A DNA stretch of 37,953 nt from Thiobacillus sp. (GTDB taxonomy: Bacteria > Pseudomonadota > Gammaproteobacteria > Burkholderiales > Thiobacillaceae), in the NCBI GenBank assembly GCA_030679915.1, contig JAUXRY010000037.1, positions 1 to 37,953 of the forward strand, given 5' to 3'. Positions 1 to 7,922 of this stretch are shown piece after piece (the stretch's first letter is position 1; every line of letters begins with the position of its first letter). The notes below the pieces were generated by a model, which worked only from the letters and a program-made list of their open reading frames with translations, had not been told where the DNA came from and searched no databases. The translations under genes were made by a program, and so were the position numbers.

Positions 1-66
1 GCGCGACTCGGTCGCAGCCAGCATCGAGGAAACGGGTTCGATCTGAAGCAGCAAGGCAGGACGGTA

Positions 67-102
67 AGAAAAGAAAAACCCGCCTTCAACAAGCGGGCGG
101 GT
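67..102 (-). terminator. Rho-independent terminator, minus strand
   Basis: A 7-bp GC-rich stem (positions 78-84 pairing with 96-102) with an 11-nt loop is followed, on the minus strand, by a T-rich run (complement of the A-rich bases 67-78). It lies about 80 nt past the stop of the minus-strand gene ending at 182 and probably ends that transcript. The plus strand has no T-run after the hairpin, so it looks one-directional. Confidence 0.65.
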
Positions 103-181
103 AAGGCCTTCGCGCTTGACTACGGTCGGCTAATGGGTGACTCCATTTACGCTGGTTTTCGGTGTGGATTCAACGTTTGAG

Positions 182-1159
182 TCAGGTGTCTCTTGGCATT
201 GCATCGACGGCATGCTTAACCTGGTAGAGAATCCGAATGTACGGAACGGCCCCCAGGAGAAGAGCGGCAACTTTCTCGTAAGTGTTCGGCGTTGTTGGCG
301 TAACGTTGAAATGAATAGTATTGCGGGAGTCGCGCACGGCATCACTCCACACTGAAACGGCTCTCAGTTCCTGGAGCCTGACCCCCGCTGATTTTGAAGC
401 GGTGCCAAAAAGCTCCTGATGATCAAAGACCATCAGAACAGCTTCAATCTTTCGATAAGTTCCCATCATCGGATCTTCAAGAATCGCTCGCTGCTTGACG
501 TACTTAGATTCATCCGAATGCGGAATCGCCGCTATCAGTGATGCGCCGAGCTCGAGCCATGCGCCTTCTGAAGCCTTCCCCAACATCGCAAGCGTCGCGG
601 TATACAGTTCCGAGCGGAAACACCGTACCGCCTCAGAGAAGGCAGCAGAAATTTCGGCATGCATCGCGGGGACACCAAGCTCATGGATATATAGGCCAGG
701 CTCGCTCAAGAACTGATTGGGAGAGTTGAGTGATGATGGCGAGCGGCGAACGCGGCTGGGTACGGGCAACTCATAGTCACCAAACTGCCATCCCGCAGAT
801 GCTCCGCCGCTACCCGGTACAACGGTTGTCCAATCCACCGAGGCTGATTGGGTGCTGACATCACCCATCGCGACGAGTAAACCGGAGTGTACAAGTGACC
901 AAAGTGCTTCGATAGTCGCCAAGCGCCAACTTATAGCGTCTGAAACTTTGACCAGCATTGCATCCGTGTCGACAGTCTCATGCAAAACGACTGGACGAGG
1001 AACAACAATTTGATTTGCTTGATAAACGGCGTCGAGCACCTCATCACATGTAACAGTGGAAGTTGCGATCGAAAAGGCGATTGCCTTTGCGATAGTTACG
1101 CGTTGCGGCGTGACAAAAACCTTGGATCGGATTGTTGCTTCGGCTTCGCTTGCGTTCAT
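182..1159 (-). CDS. Unknown protein with HEPN/DUF4145-like C-terminal half
   Basis: A 325-residue protein I cannot assign to a named family. The N-terminal half (1-150) is unrecognised. The C-terminal half (about 168-315) reads as all-helical: an 'EAVRCFRSELYTATLAMLGKA' type helix resembles the opening helix of DUF4145/HEPN-like domains, and residues 276-283 (RDSRNTIH) fit the HEPN Rx4-6H motif, with Arg276, Arg279, Asn280 and His283. HEPN proteins are often RNases or toxin and defence components; an RNase role here is only inference. No strong ribosome binding site precedes the ATG. It lies 90 nt downstream of the membrane-protein gene on the same strand, and a terminator follows it. Confidence 0.7.
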   Translation of the reverse strand: MNASEAEATIRSKVFVTPQRVTIAKAIAFSIATSTVTCDEVLDAVYQANQIVVPRPVVLHETVDTDAMLVKVSDAISWRLATIEALWSLVHSGLLVAMGDVSTQSASVDWTTVVPGSGGASAGWQFGDYELPVPSRVRRSPSSLNSPNQFLSEPGLYIHELGVPAMHAEISAAFSEAVRCFRSELYTATLAMLGKASEGAWLELGASLIAAIPHSDESKYVKQRAILEDPMMGTYRKIEAVLMVFDHQELFGTASKSAGVRLQELRAVSVWSDAVRDSRNTIHFNVTPTTPNTYEKVAALLLGAVPYIRILYQVKHAVDAMPRDT

Positions 1160-1249
1160 ATTGGATATCGTGATTCGTTGAGAGCACTAGCGTGAGCGGT
1201 AGGAAGCGAGCAGTCGGTTTGCCGGTGCATGTTTCTCTTTACCGTACTA

Positions 1250-1786
1250 CTAGCTTTGTAGGCCACTAGCAAGAACCCATGTCGCAGCCACAGCGGTAAG
1301 CATTTGCGCAAACACTAACCACGCCTCGATTTGGGCTAGCGTGGAAATCAATCGCCCTGCTGCTGCAAAATCACCGGCCAAAATCTTACGATTAGAGCGG
1401 CGCACCATCAATCGAGCAGGCCAAAGCGTAGCGTGCTCCAATTGCTCAAAGAACATAGAAATGTCGATACCTTCAGGTACAGGTTGCTCCTCCACCTTCT
1501 TTGCCACCGCCGTGCTTGAGGAGATTACTGCAGCAGAATATCTCTGGAGCACGTTCAAGAAGACAGCGCCTGAAAACAATATTGCAATTGTGCTAAGGGT
1601 ATCTGGAACAAGAAATTTTGCTGCTGCATCAATGTTTGTAAGCAGCGCACCGATGATCGCCGCAAATCCAACCAACATCCAACCTGAGAACTTTGACAGG
1701 CTTGTGCTTACGCACTCACCCATTGTCATGAGCACCTTGCCAATGTATACGCTGTCACTTGAAGAGATAGAGGGCTTTGTTTCCAT
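1250..1786 (-). CDS. Hypothetical membrane protein, three predicted helices
   Basis: A 178-residue protein with hydrophobic segments at about 35-52, 63-83 and 153-173. The polar stretch of roughly 70 residues between helices 2 and 3 contains 'FEQLEHATLWPARLMVRRSNR', suggesting a cytoplasmic loop. I recognise no family. The coding DNA is visibly AT-richer than the genes to the right, which suggests recent acquisition. It is the first gene of a possible two-gene unit with the HEPN-like protein (90-nt gap), so membrane anchoring or sensing for that partner is possible but unproven. Confidence 0.6.
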   Translation of the reverse strand: METKPSISSSDSVYIGKVLMTMGECVSTSLSKFSGWMLVGFAAIIGALLTNIDAAAKFLVPDTLSTIAILFSGAVFLNVLQRYSAAVISSSTAVAKKVEEQPVPEGIDISMFFEQLEHATLWPARLMVRRSNRKILAGDFAAAGRLISTLAQIEAWLVFAQMLTAVAATWVLASGLQS

Positions 1787-1895
1787 AAGTGGTTAACTAT
1801 TATTAGTAATGTTTAGCAAAACATCTGGGTTAGTCATCATATGCCGGAGTCCATAAATCTAAGTATCCAAGCTCAGATTAATTTCTACGGGAGAA

Positions 1896-2004
1896 CAATC
1901 GGGGACAGACCACGGTTTCTAAATTCGATGGCCGACTGATTCAGCCGAACTTCTGTCGTCAGTGACTTCCTAGCCAATCGGCTGCTACTGATCGACAGCA
2001 GCCG
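1896..2004. repeat. Dispersed repeat-like intergenic remnant with hairpin
   Basis: The stretch 1787-2084 has no convincing gene. Bases 1901-1918 (GGGGACAGACCACGGTTT) match, from memory, a phrase common beside REP-associated tyrosine transposase genes in beta- and gammaproteobacteria. Bases 1979-1986 and 1997-2004 form an 8-bp perfect inverted repeat (CGGCTGCT / AGCAGCCG, 10-nt loop) of the kind found in dispersed intergenic repeats. No transposase gene is present. The repeat identity is an inference from recollection, not a search. Confidence 0.4.
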
Positions 2005-2084
2005 TTCAATCACATAGCACTAACCCTCCGCTACGTCCGATGACCCGCCATCAACAACAGTGCCCCCAAGCCCGGTAGCCCCAA

Positions 2085-2384
2085 TCAGGCATCGCTCCAC
2101 GCCGGCACCTCACCAAACTTCTCCAGTAAGAAATCGATAAATATCCTGACCTTTACGGTCAGCACATTCGATTTGGGATAGACGAGCCACAGGGCTGTCT
2201 GGTCGTCGACCTTGTAGTCGGGCAGCACACGCACCAGCGAGCCGTCGGCGAGTTCGCGGTGCACGCTCCACAGCGCGTTCATCGAGATGCTGGCCCCGGG
2301 GAGGGTTGCGATCTTCTGGCTCAACCCGTCATTGACGATGAGCCGACTCCAGGCGAGCGCAGGTTGAACTGCCCTGTAAACCAA
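2085..2384 (-). pseudogene. LysR-type regulator, C-terminal remnant
   Basis: About 95 codons match the end of a LysR substrate-binding domain: 'LIVNDGLSQKIATLPG', then 'RELADGSLVRVLPDYKV', then 'LWLVYPKSNVLTVKVRIFID' and 'FLLEKFGEVPAW'. These correspond to the usual GRLvvND..., L..G.LV.vLpdy and vyP....l..kvraFiDFl blocks. The N-terminal helix-turn-helix and most of the effector domain (about 200 residues) are missing. Similarity stops around 2360-2380, a few bases from the stop codon of the neighbouring subtilisin-like gene, so the LysR gene was cut where the CHAT operon begins. A product, if made, would start at a TTG and should not bind DNA. Confidence 0.75.
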
Positions 2385-2387
2385 CGT

Positions 2388-3494
2388 CTACGTCGCAATC
2401 GAAGCCAGTGTGTCGTCAATATGCGGGTAATCTGGCATCAACGCTTTGACTGTTTCGAGTTGCGCTCTCGCATCCTCGGGCCTGCCAAGATTCACCAAAG
2501 TCAGCCCAAGATTGAAGTGTGCACCTGCACGCCCGCGAATAGATGCGGCGTCCGTTGGATAGAGTTCAATCGAAGTACGCAGCGCATCTTCTGCACGCGC
2601 GTAATCGCCTAACAAGAAACGGGCGGCACCGAGCATCGCGTGAGCCTCTGCAAATGAGGGGTTGAGTTTGATCGCCTCGGTTAGCCTGATGAGCGCCGCA
2701 TCTGGTTTTTCGTCGGACAGATCCAACACGCCAAGCTGAAATTCGCTTTCAGCGTTCACCTGCGCAGCCAGTGAGGCCTCATACTCACGCCGCGCTTCCT
2801 GCAAGTGGCCCGAACGAGCGAGCGCCTGGCCCCGTTCGTAAAAATAGAACCACTCCTCCTGAAATGACGCGTCGCCCGGTGCATACACCTGGCCCGCGCC
2901 CGAATATCCGGCTGGTTTTCCGGACACATCGGTGGCGCCAACCGCCAGCACGTTGTCGAGACCGCAGGCCGCCGGACACACCTCAACGCTTGGGCCGTCG
3001 TTTCCGGCCGCGGCGGAGAACAGAATGTCAGGATGCCGCGCGATCGCGGCACACAGATTCTGGTGCTTGTCGGCGCCGCCGCGAAATCCGAGGCTGAGAT
3101 TCACGATACGCGCGCCCTGCTCTGCCACCCACTCGATCGCGTCCACCACCGCCTGCTGACGTATGCGTCCCTGCGCATCCGTGACCTTTGCGCTCAGGAT
3201 GGCAATAGGTGGATCCGACTGGCCGTTGGCATACAGCAATTGAAGGGCGACGGCGGTACCGTGCCCCAAGCGGTCTTCCAGCCCGTCGCCGCTGAAGTCC
3301 TCGCAGGCCCGAATAAAGCCGGCAAGTTGCGGGTGCATCTGCGCAATGCCGGAATCGATGACGCCGACCAGCACTGAATTTTCAGGCGACTTGCCATGCA
3401 AGGGCACCCCGGGGAAGAACATCAATTCACGTCCCTGTGCTGCCGGCCGCGCGCCGGACTCCCAGAAAAGTTCACCCATTGGTTCGACTGACAT
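2388..3494 (-). CDS. Subtilisin-fold (S8) protein with TPRs, catalytic Ser missing
   Basis: A 368-residue protein. Residues 40-206 follow the S8 peptidase order: Asp47 in VIDSG, His78 in GHGT, the strand 'GARIVNLSLG', oxyanion Asn165 in AAAGNDG, then AVGATD and a YAPG segment. The chain then passes straight into TPR helices (about 215-360, including 'AIKLNPSFAEAHAMLGAARF' and 'GAHFNLGLTLVNLGRPEDA'). The GTSxAxP block with the nucleophilic serine is absent, and I found no such motif in the other minus frames. It is therefore probably a pseudoprotease or scaffold rather than an active enzyme. No signal peptide is seen, so it is likely cytoplasmic. A GGGAG ribosome site precedes the ATG. It is last in the CHAT operon, 24 nt after the hydrolase gene. 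Confidence 0.85.
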   Translation of the reverse strand: MSVEPMGELFWESGARPAAQGRELMFFPGVPLHGKSPENSVLVGVIDSGIAQMHPQLAGFIRACEDFSGDGLEDRLGHGTAVALQLLYANGQSDPPIAILSAKVTDAQGRIRQQAVVDAIEWVAEQGARIVNLSLGFRGGADKHQNLCAAIARHPDILFSAAAGNDGPSVEVCPAACGLDNVLAVGATDVSGKPAGYSGAGQVYAPGDASFQEEWFYFYERGQALARSGHLQEARREYEASLAAQVNAESEFQLGVLDLSDEKPDAALIRLTEAIKLNPSFAEAHAMLGAARFLLGDYARAEDALRTSIELYPTDAASIRGRAGAHFNLGLTLVNLGRPEDARAQLETVKALMPDYPHIDDTLASIAT

Positions 3495-3518
3495 GACCCT
3501 CTCCCTGTCTCAAGTCCA

Positions 3519-5045
3519 TCAACCCGGCAACCAGTCCCGGAGCCGATCCATTACCGGAGGATAGGAAAACAAGGTGGTATGGATGATCCCGGCATCATCA
3601 GGCACCCGCAAGCAACGGGATTCCTCGATCGGGAAAGCCGGACTGCCGTTCAAGCCATACACACCGGGTTCGGGCACTACGAGGTCGTTCGGCACCGCCT
3701 CGAAGACGCGGTCCAATACGGCGTCTGCCACCTTGCCAGTCAGCAAGGCCTTCAGGCCCTGGTCTACCGGCTCGAAATCCGCGGCGATCGCATAGTAGCT
3801 CGCGCCCTCCTCCTGCCCCGCGTTGAGCGTGTTCATAAAACTGCCGTCGGGACGCATCGCGGCGAGACCGCCAAGCCCCTTGAGCGCGCCGTGGCCGACC
3901 ACCTTCACCACGGTCAGGATCACCTCCAACGTTTCTGTGACCACGCCAGTGGGAAACAGGTTGAGCGCGGTGGTATACCGGTCGAGCATTTGCACCATGT
4001 GGTCGGGATGCGTGAGCGGCGTGCCGTTATTCGGCACCCCGACGAACACCACACGCCGAACCTTGACCGTCGAAGTATCGAGCCCGAACGCCGAGGGTCG
4101 TTGTGCCAGCGTACGCGCCACCAGGCCGCCCCGGCTGTGGCACACCACGTCCACTTCCAGAGACTGCCCCGCCGGCATCTGCGCCAGCAGCCACTCGATG
4201 TTGCGTCGAGGATCGTGCGAGAGGGAAAAATGGTTGAAGGCAAACACGCGGCCGCCATAGCGCCGATGCAATTCGGCAAAGCCCGCATCGGTGATCTGGC
4301 TGAAGGCGCTGTGCGCAGTACTGAAGGTGCCATGGATGAAGAGCAACGCGCGACCGCCCGCCAGGCGCGCCCAGTCGTCGCGCGCGATCACGGGCCCGGA
4401 CAGGTCGCGGAAATTACCAGGCGAAAAATCGCGTAAACCGTAGGGTCGGTTCTTCTCCTCCCAATGCTCGGCAAAAACCTCCGATATTTTTCCGATCACC
4501 GGATCGAGCACCGGATAAACCAGCACCTTGAGCAGTTTCTTGCCGATCACCCCGATCAGGCTGCGCGTGACTGTCGCCTCCGCTTCCACAGGTCGTGGTC
4601 GCGTAGCCGGGATCAGGAAACGCTTTACGTTGCCCGCGCCGCGTGTCGCTGGCGTCTGGATATGCTGCTGCTCGTCGACCGACAGGTGCCAGGTGAGTAC
4701 GCCGGTCTCGTCGCAGGCCAGCACCAGCTGGCCGGTCTCGGGGCCGAGGTCGGGCACCTGCAATTCCAGCATGTCCTGGCCGTCCACGCTGCGCAGCGCA
4801 CGCGTCGTCGCCGCAGCGTGGGGGGGCTTGAGCGACAAGTCGATCTGCCGCACCTCAGTCACGTCGGCATGAGCCAAGGCAGCGTCGAGCATACTCGTGC
4901 CGTCCTCGGCGACGCGGGCTCGGCCACGGTCCTCTGCCGGGCGCGGCCGGCGCAGCTCTGCCGTGCCGAGCACGCCAGGGGCGCGGATCTGATAGCCCTC
5001 GCCGAGCGCGATAGGCTGTGGACTGCCGGTCAGTTGCTTCGCCAT
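3519..5045 (-). CDS. Alpha/beta hydrolase (lipase/esterase-like) with long N-terminal region
   Basis: A 508-residue alpha/beta hydrolase. The catalytic domain (about 225-500) shows the oxyanion segment LLFIHGTFS (HG 238-239), the nucleophile elbow VCHSRGG (Ser304), an acid candidate Asp454 in PNDLVVP and His489 in GIIHTT, a complete triad in order. Residues 1-225 hold a beta-rich stretch ('LELQVPDLGPETGQLVLACD') and a basic hydrophobic segment (160-185) that could contact membranes. The substrate is unknown; the elbow resembles lipases and PGAP1-like esterases. A strong GAGGAGG site lies 8 nt before the ATG, directly behind the CHAT stop, so the two are translationally linked. The inference is that it is the effector enzyme of the CHAT operon. 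Confidence 0.85.
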   Translation of the reverse strand: MAKQLTGSPQPIALGEGYQIRAPGVLGTAELRRPRPAEDRGRARVAEDGTSMLDAALAHADVTEVRQIDLSLKPPHAAATTRALRSVDGQDMLELQVPDLGPETGQLVLACDETGVLTWHLSVDEQQHIQTPATRGAGNVKRFLIPATRPRPVEAEATVTRSLIGVIGKKLLKVLVYPVLDPVIGKISEVFAEHWEEKNRPYGLRDFSPGNFRDLSGPVIARDDWARLAGGRALLFIHGTFSTAHSAFSQITDAGFAELHRRYGGRVFAFNHFSLSHDPRRNIEWLLAQMPAGQSLEVDVVCHSRGGLVARTLAQRPSAFGLDTSTVKVRRVVFVGVPNNGTPLTHPDHMVQMLDRYTTALNLFPTGVVTETLEVILTVVKVVGHGALKGLGGLAAMRPDGSFMNTLNAGQEEGASYYAIAADFEPVDQGLKALLTGKVADAVLDRVFEAVPNDLVVPEPGVYGLNGSPAFPIEESRCLRVPDDAGIIHTTLFSYPPVMDRLRDWLPG

Positions 5046-5058
5046 CTTGCTGCCCTCC

Positions 5059-7314
5059 TCAGGGGACCATCTGCAGCGTCAGCCGCGGGTGGCCGTAATA
5101 GACATACGCCAGATAGGTGGTTGTTGGCGCCTTGACCGGATCGGGCACATACAGGGCCCGGAGATCGCGCAGGACCGCGCCAACCGGTTCCGGTTGGCCA
5201 CCGCCAATCGGCATGACGCGCTGCCAGAAGCGGATCGCCAGCTGATGGGCCACCTTGTCGTCAATCTCCCATAACGCACCCAACATCGCGCCGAATCCGC
5301 CATCCAGACAATTGCCCGGGAATCCACCCGCGTCGCCGAGCAGTTCATCGCCGATACCCGCCATGCAGGCATTGAGGAAGAACACCGGCGACTGCGCCCC
5401 GCCATATTGGGCACTACCGAATAGCGAGGCGAACAAGGGCGTGCCGTCGCTCAGATAGAGCACGGCCGAATCGGGCGTCGTGGGGTCGTAGTCGCCGTGG
5501 CCTGCGAAATGGATGGCTTCGACCCCGCCGATACGCTCGAAATTGTGCTCGAGCCTGGCATCGAGCAACTGCTTCACGGCCTGCAACGAGGCGGCAAGCG
5601 GCAGGGCATCGTAGGTCTTTTGAAGCGCTTTCGCTTCTGCCTCCGCTTCCGGGAGATTGTTCAGGCCGGATTCGGCCTTATACATACCCGCCATCACGGC
5701 CATGTGCTTGATGCTGATACGCGCAGGCGGCAGCACCGGTGGCTTGTCCGAGGTACCGGTCCGCTCCCTCAGCCAGCGACCGACGATAGCCTGGGCACCG
5801 AGGTAGTGGGGACGACTCGCATCGAGGGGAGGGTCGAGATAGGCGAGCTCCCAGGGTACGTAGGGTTCTGCACTGACCAGCAGCACGGTCGGCGGCGCAG
5901 GCTTCACGCGGTCGGCGACTTCGCGCAACGCGGTGATGACTTCTGACCCCAGCGCACGAGCGATGCGCTTGCCGTGGGAGACGAGCAGATTGTCGACGAT
6001 GGCATTGCTGGAATAGGCGCGCACCTGGTTGACGATCATTTTCGCGAACCCCATGGCGTCGTCATCGAGCTCGATCCGGAACGGCCCCCGCGGGCTGGTC
6101 AGCGCGTGGGGCGACGTGAGGCGACAGACATAACTGCCCTTCCCGGGATTGCCGTCTGGCTTGAAGATCTCGATCGTAAGATCAGCCGCATCCGGGTCGG
6201 GCTTCACGCTGATCGACGAGGCCGTGTGGGGTTGGTCGAGCCAAGGCGTGCCATGGTCGCTCGGCAGGTCAAAATCGGGCGCGTCCGCCCGACCGATCAC
6301 GAGGCGACGGGACGCCGTGCCACACACCGACCCGTCATAGCTGTAGCGCACCTCCAGTTGCACCAGCCGCGCCGGCTCGGCTGCATCGGGCTCGAGTCCC
6401 TTCAGCTTGAAGGTCACCTGGGCGGTGGCCGGATGGTCGACGTCGACGGTCATGACCTTCGACCAGCCCATCGGGACGCCGGGGCTGTCCTCGACAAGCT
6501 CGATGCCGTCGGCGACAAGCGCGACCTCGACATCGATGCTCGTCTTGCCGGGTGGAGGGACGAATACCATCTCGCCACCTGCCACGCCTGCCTGCTGTGA
6601 CATGGCCAGTCCAACGACGACATCGAACGGTGTGCGCGCCGGGACGTAGTCCGGGGCGTCGATGCGTGGCCAGGCACGAACGTCTCGCGGCGGCGGGGCT
6701 GGTTCGAATCCGGCGGACGCCCCTCGCGAGGCCGACGCTCGCGCGTCTGGCGAACGCGACGCTGGCAGGGAAAACAGCTCGCCAAAATCCTCCGCGTCAT
6801 CAGCGGCGTGAATCGAATACAGCACATGGTCGTCGTGATCCGCCCTGCCGACCGCCGCCGCCATGGCCACCGGCGCGCCCCAATTCTCGAGCGCGACTGC
6901 AACCGGCACGCCGCGGGCGTATACGATGCCCTCCGCCTCCGGTACCTCGCCGGCAGCGGGCGTCGCGATGAGCGGCAGGCTGTCTTCCTCGTGCAAATCG
7001 AGCGCCAGGAACACGGGTTGATCCTGGTCCAAAGCTTCATAGCATCCCACCATGACTTCGATCACTGGACGCGCATACCACAGGATATTGGCGTACCACT
7101 GGCGCCGTATGGCCACCCCGACGACAGAGAAGGGTCGTGCCAATTGATTCGCAACCGCTTCGACGGGCAGATTCAGAACCTCTGCACTCTCCTCAATGAC
7201 TGCACGCACGACAGGGTGCGCCGAATCCAACCAATAGCCTTGGCGCGCAAGGCGGGCGATGACCTCCGACACGGTCAAGGCGCCGTCCAATACCACACAC
7301 GGTCTGACAAGCAT
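5059..7314 (-). CDS. CHAT-domain (caspase-like) cysteine protease with N-terminal accessory domains
   Basis: A 751-residue protein. The C-terminal CHAT domain (about 455-751) has His606 in HFAGHGDYD and Cys650 in FFLNACMAG, the catalytic dyad of clan CD proteases, plus the usual PWEL and PHYLGAQ segments before it and the 'TYLAYVYYGHPRLTL' ending. Residues 1-165 form an unrecognised domain; 183-220 is an Ala/Ser/Pro-rich linker; 222-345 reads as an all-beta, Ig-like domain; 365-445 is the beta-rich module often ahead of CHAT. CHAT proteases are known from separase relatives, the TPR-CHAT partner of type III-E CRISPR and bacterial gasdermin operons. A GGGGAGGG ribosome site precedes the ATG. 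It is the first gene of a three-gene operon with a 13-nt gap to the hydrolase. Confidence 0.9.
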   Translation of the reverse strand: MLVRPCVVLDGALTVSEVIARLARQGYWLDSAHPVVRAVIEESAEVLNLPVEAVANQLARPFSVVGVAIRRQWYANILWYARPVIEVMVGCYEALDQDQPVFLALDLHEEDSLPLIATPAAGEVPEAEGIVYARGVPVAVALENWGAPVAMAAAVGRADHDDHVLYSIHAADDAEDFGELFSLPASRSPDARASASRGASAGFEPAPPPRDVRAWPRIDAPDYVPARTPFDVVVGLAMSQQAGVAGGEMVFVPPPGKTSIDVEVALVADGIELVEDSPGVPMGWSKVMTVDVDHPATAQVTFKLKGLEPDAAEPARLVQLEVRYSYDGSVCGTASRRLVIGRADAPDFDLPSDHGTPWLDQPHTASSISVKPDPDAADLTIEIFKPDGNPGKGSYVCRLTSPHALTSPRGPFRIELDDDAMGFAKMIVNQVRAYSSNAIVDNLLVSHGKRIARALGSEVITALREVADRVKPAPPTVLLVSAEPYVPWELAYLDPPLDASRPHYLGAQAIVGRWLRERTGTSDKPPVLPPARISIKHMAVMAGMYKAESGLNNLPEAEAEAKALQKTYDALPLAASLQAVKQLLDARLEHNFERIGGVEAIHFAGHGDYDPTTPDSAVLYLSDGTPLFASLFGSAQYGGAQSPVFFLNACMAGIGDELLGDAGGFPGNCLDGGFGAMLGALWEIDDKVAHQLAIRFWQRVMPIGGGQPEPVGAVLRDLRALYVPDPVKAPTTTYLAYVYYGHPRLTLQMVP

Positions 7315-7638
7315 CCCACCCTCCCCTTTGTTATGTGCCCGTAAATCTAAACTTAGTACACAGCGATTATTTTTTGGGAGCGACGGTCCGAACTATCGCA
7401 CTGAGGTCCGCCGCAGTCGGTGAAACCCACTGTCCGGTTCCGCTCTTTCAACGCCTAGAAATGAAAAAACTCGATCGTCGGCAATCAGGCAATGGTTGGA
7501 GCGAACTTTCAAGAATGTCCGCAGCTCAGCGTGAAGGCGGGCGTTGAAGTTTTACCTAAATGATAGAAAGTGTCGGCCACCACGACCGATCGCAGTTATA
7601 TGGCTGCCCGCGTGGGGCACATCCGGTTAACCCCCAGA
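7315..7638. other. Intergenic region upstream of the CHAT operon
   Basis: These 324 nt separate the MoaD-like gene from the CHAT gene. I see no convincing CDS; short plus-strand frames here lack ribosome sites and recognisable sequence. The AT-rich part at 7331-7375 should carry the CHAT operon promoter, but I could not pick a clear -35/-10 pair. The segment 7400-7600 has the texture of degraded dispersed repeat DNA. Confidence 0.4.
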
Positions 7639-7917
7639 TCACCCGCCACTCAGCGCCTGAAAGATGAACAGCGTTGCGCCCTCAGGCACATGATCGGAGA
7701 GCCTTTGTCGGTCGATCACAAGGGTGTCGTTAAGCGACAGATTCACATGTCGGCGCAGCGCGCCACGCTCGTCGAGCACGTAATCGGAAAAGCCAGGGGC
7801 GAGCGCGTCAACCGCGCGCACAACGTCAGCGACCGAGCCGGCCGGCACCTCGATGGTGAGGTTCTCGAGCATCGGAAAAAAACGGTACAGATGCCGGGTC
7901 ATTTCTACCTTGGGCAT
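7639..7917 (-). CDS. MoaD/ThiS-like beta-grasp protein ending in Gly-Gly
   Basis: A 92-residue protein of sulfur-carrier size. It opens with 'HLYRFFPMLENLTIEVPAGS', the MoaD pattern (RFF...L....v.v..gt), and ends 'GATLFIFQALSGG' with the C-terminal Gly-Gly that carries thiocarboxylate or adenylate in MoaD, ThiS and ubiquitin-like proteins. The ATG at 7917 lies 5 nt past the stop of the propeller gene; a second ATG at 7902 is also possible. No MoaE, ThiG or E1-like gene is nearby, so a role in molybdopterin or thiamine synthesis is not supported. The tight coupling suggests it works with the propeller protein. Confidence 0.8.
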   Translation of the reverse strand: MPKVEMTRHLYRFFPMLENLTIEVPAGSVADVVRAVDALAPGFSDYVLDERGALRRHVNLSLNDTLVIDRQRLSDHVPEGATLFIFQALSGG

Positions 7918-7922
7918 GTCGC

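Noticed and set aside
2..46. Possible 3' end of a plus-strand gene (RDSVAASIEETGSI then TGA)
   Set aside because: Only 14 codons are visible at the window edge and the peptide is not recognisable.
137..355. Open plus-strand frame opposite the HEPN-like gene
   Set aside because: Antisense shadow; no ribosome site and no family resemblance.
2388..7314. Gasdermin gene within the CHAT operon
   Set aside because: Every open frame in the operon is accounted for by the three proteins; none has the small gasdermin size or a suitable layout.
7335..7547. 70-codon plus frame in the gap ahead of the CHAT operon
   Set aside because: No ribosome site or recognisable sequence; likely chance in repeat-like DNA.
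7639..7917. Naming the beta-grasp protein MoaD
   Set aside because: No MoaE or other molybdopterin gene nearby; the context points to the propeller gene.
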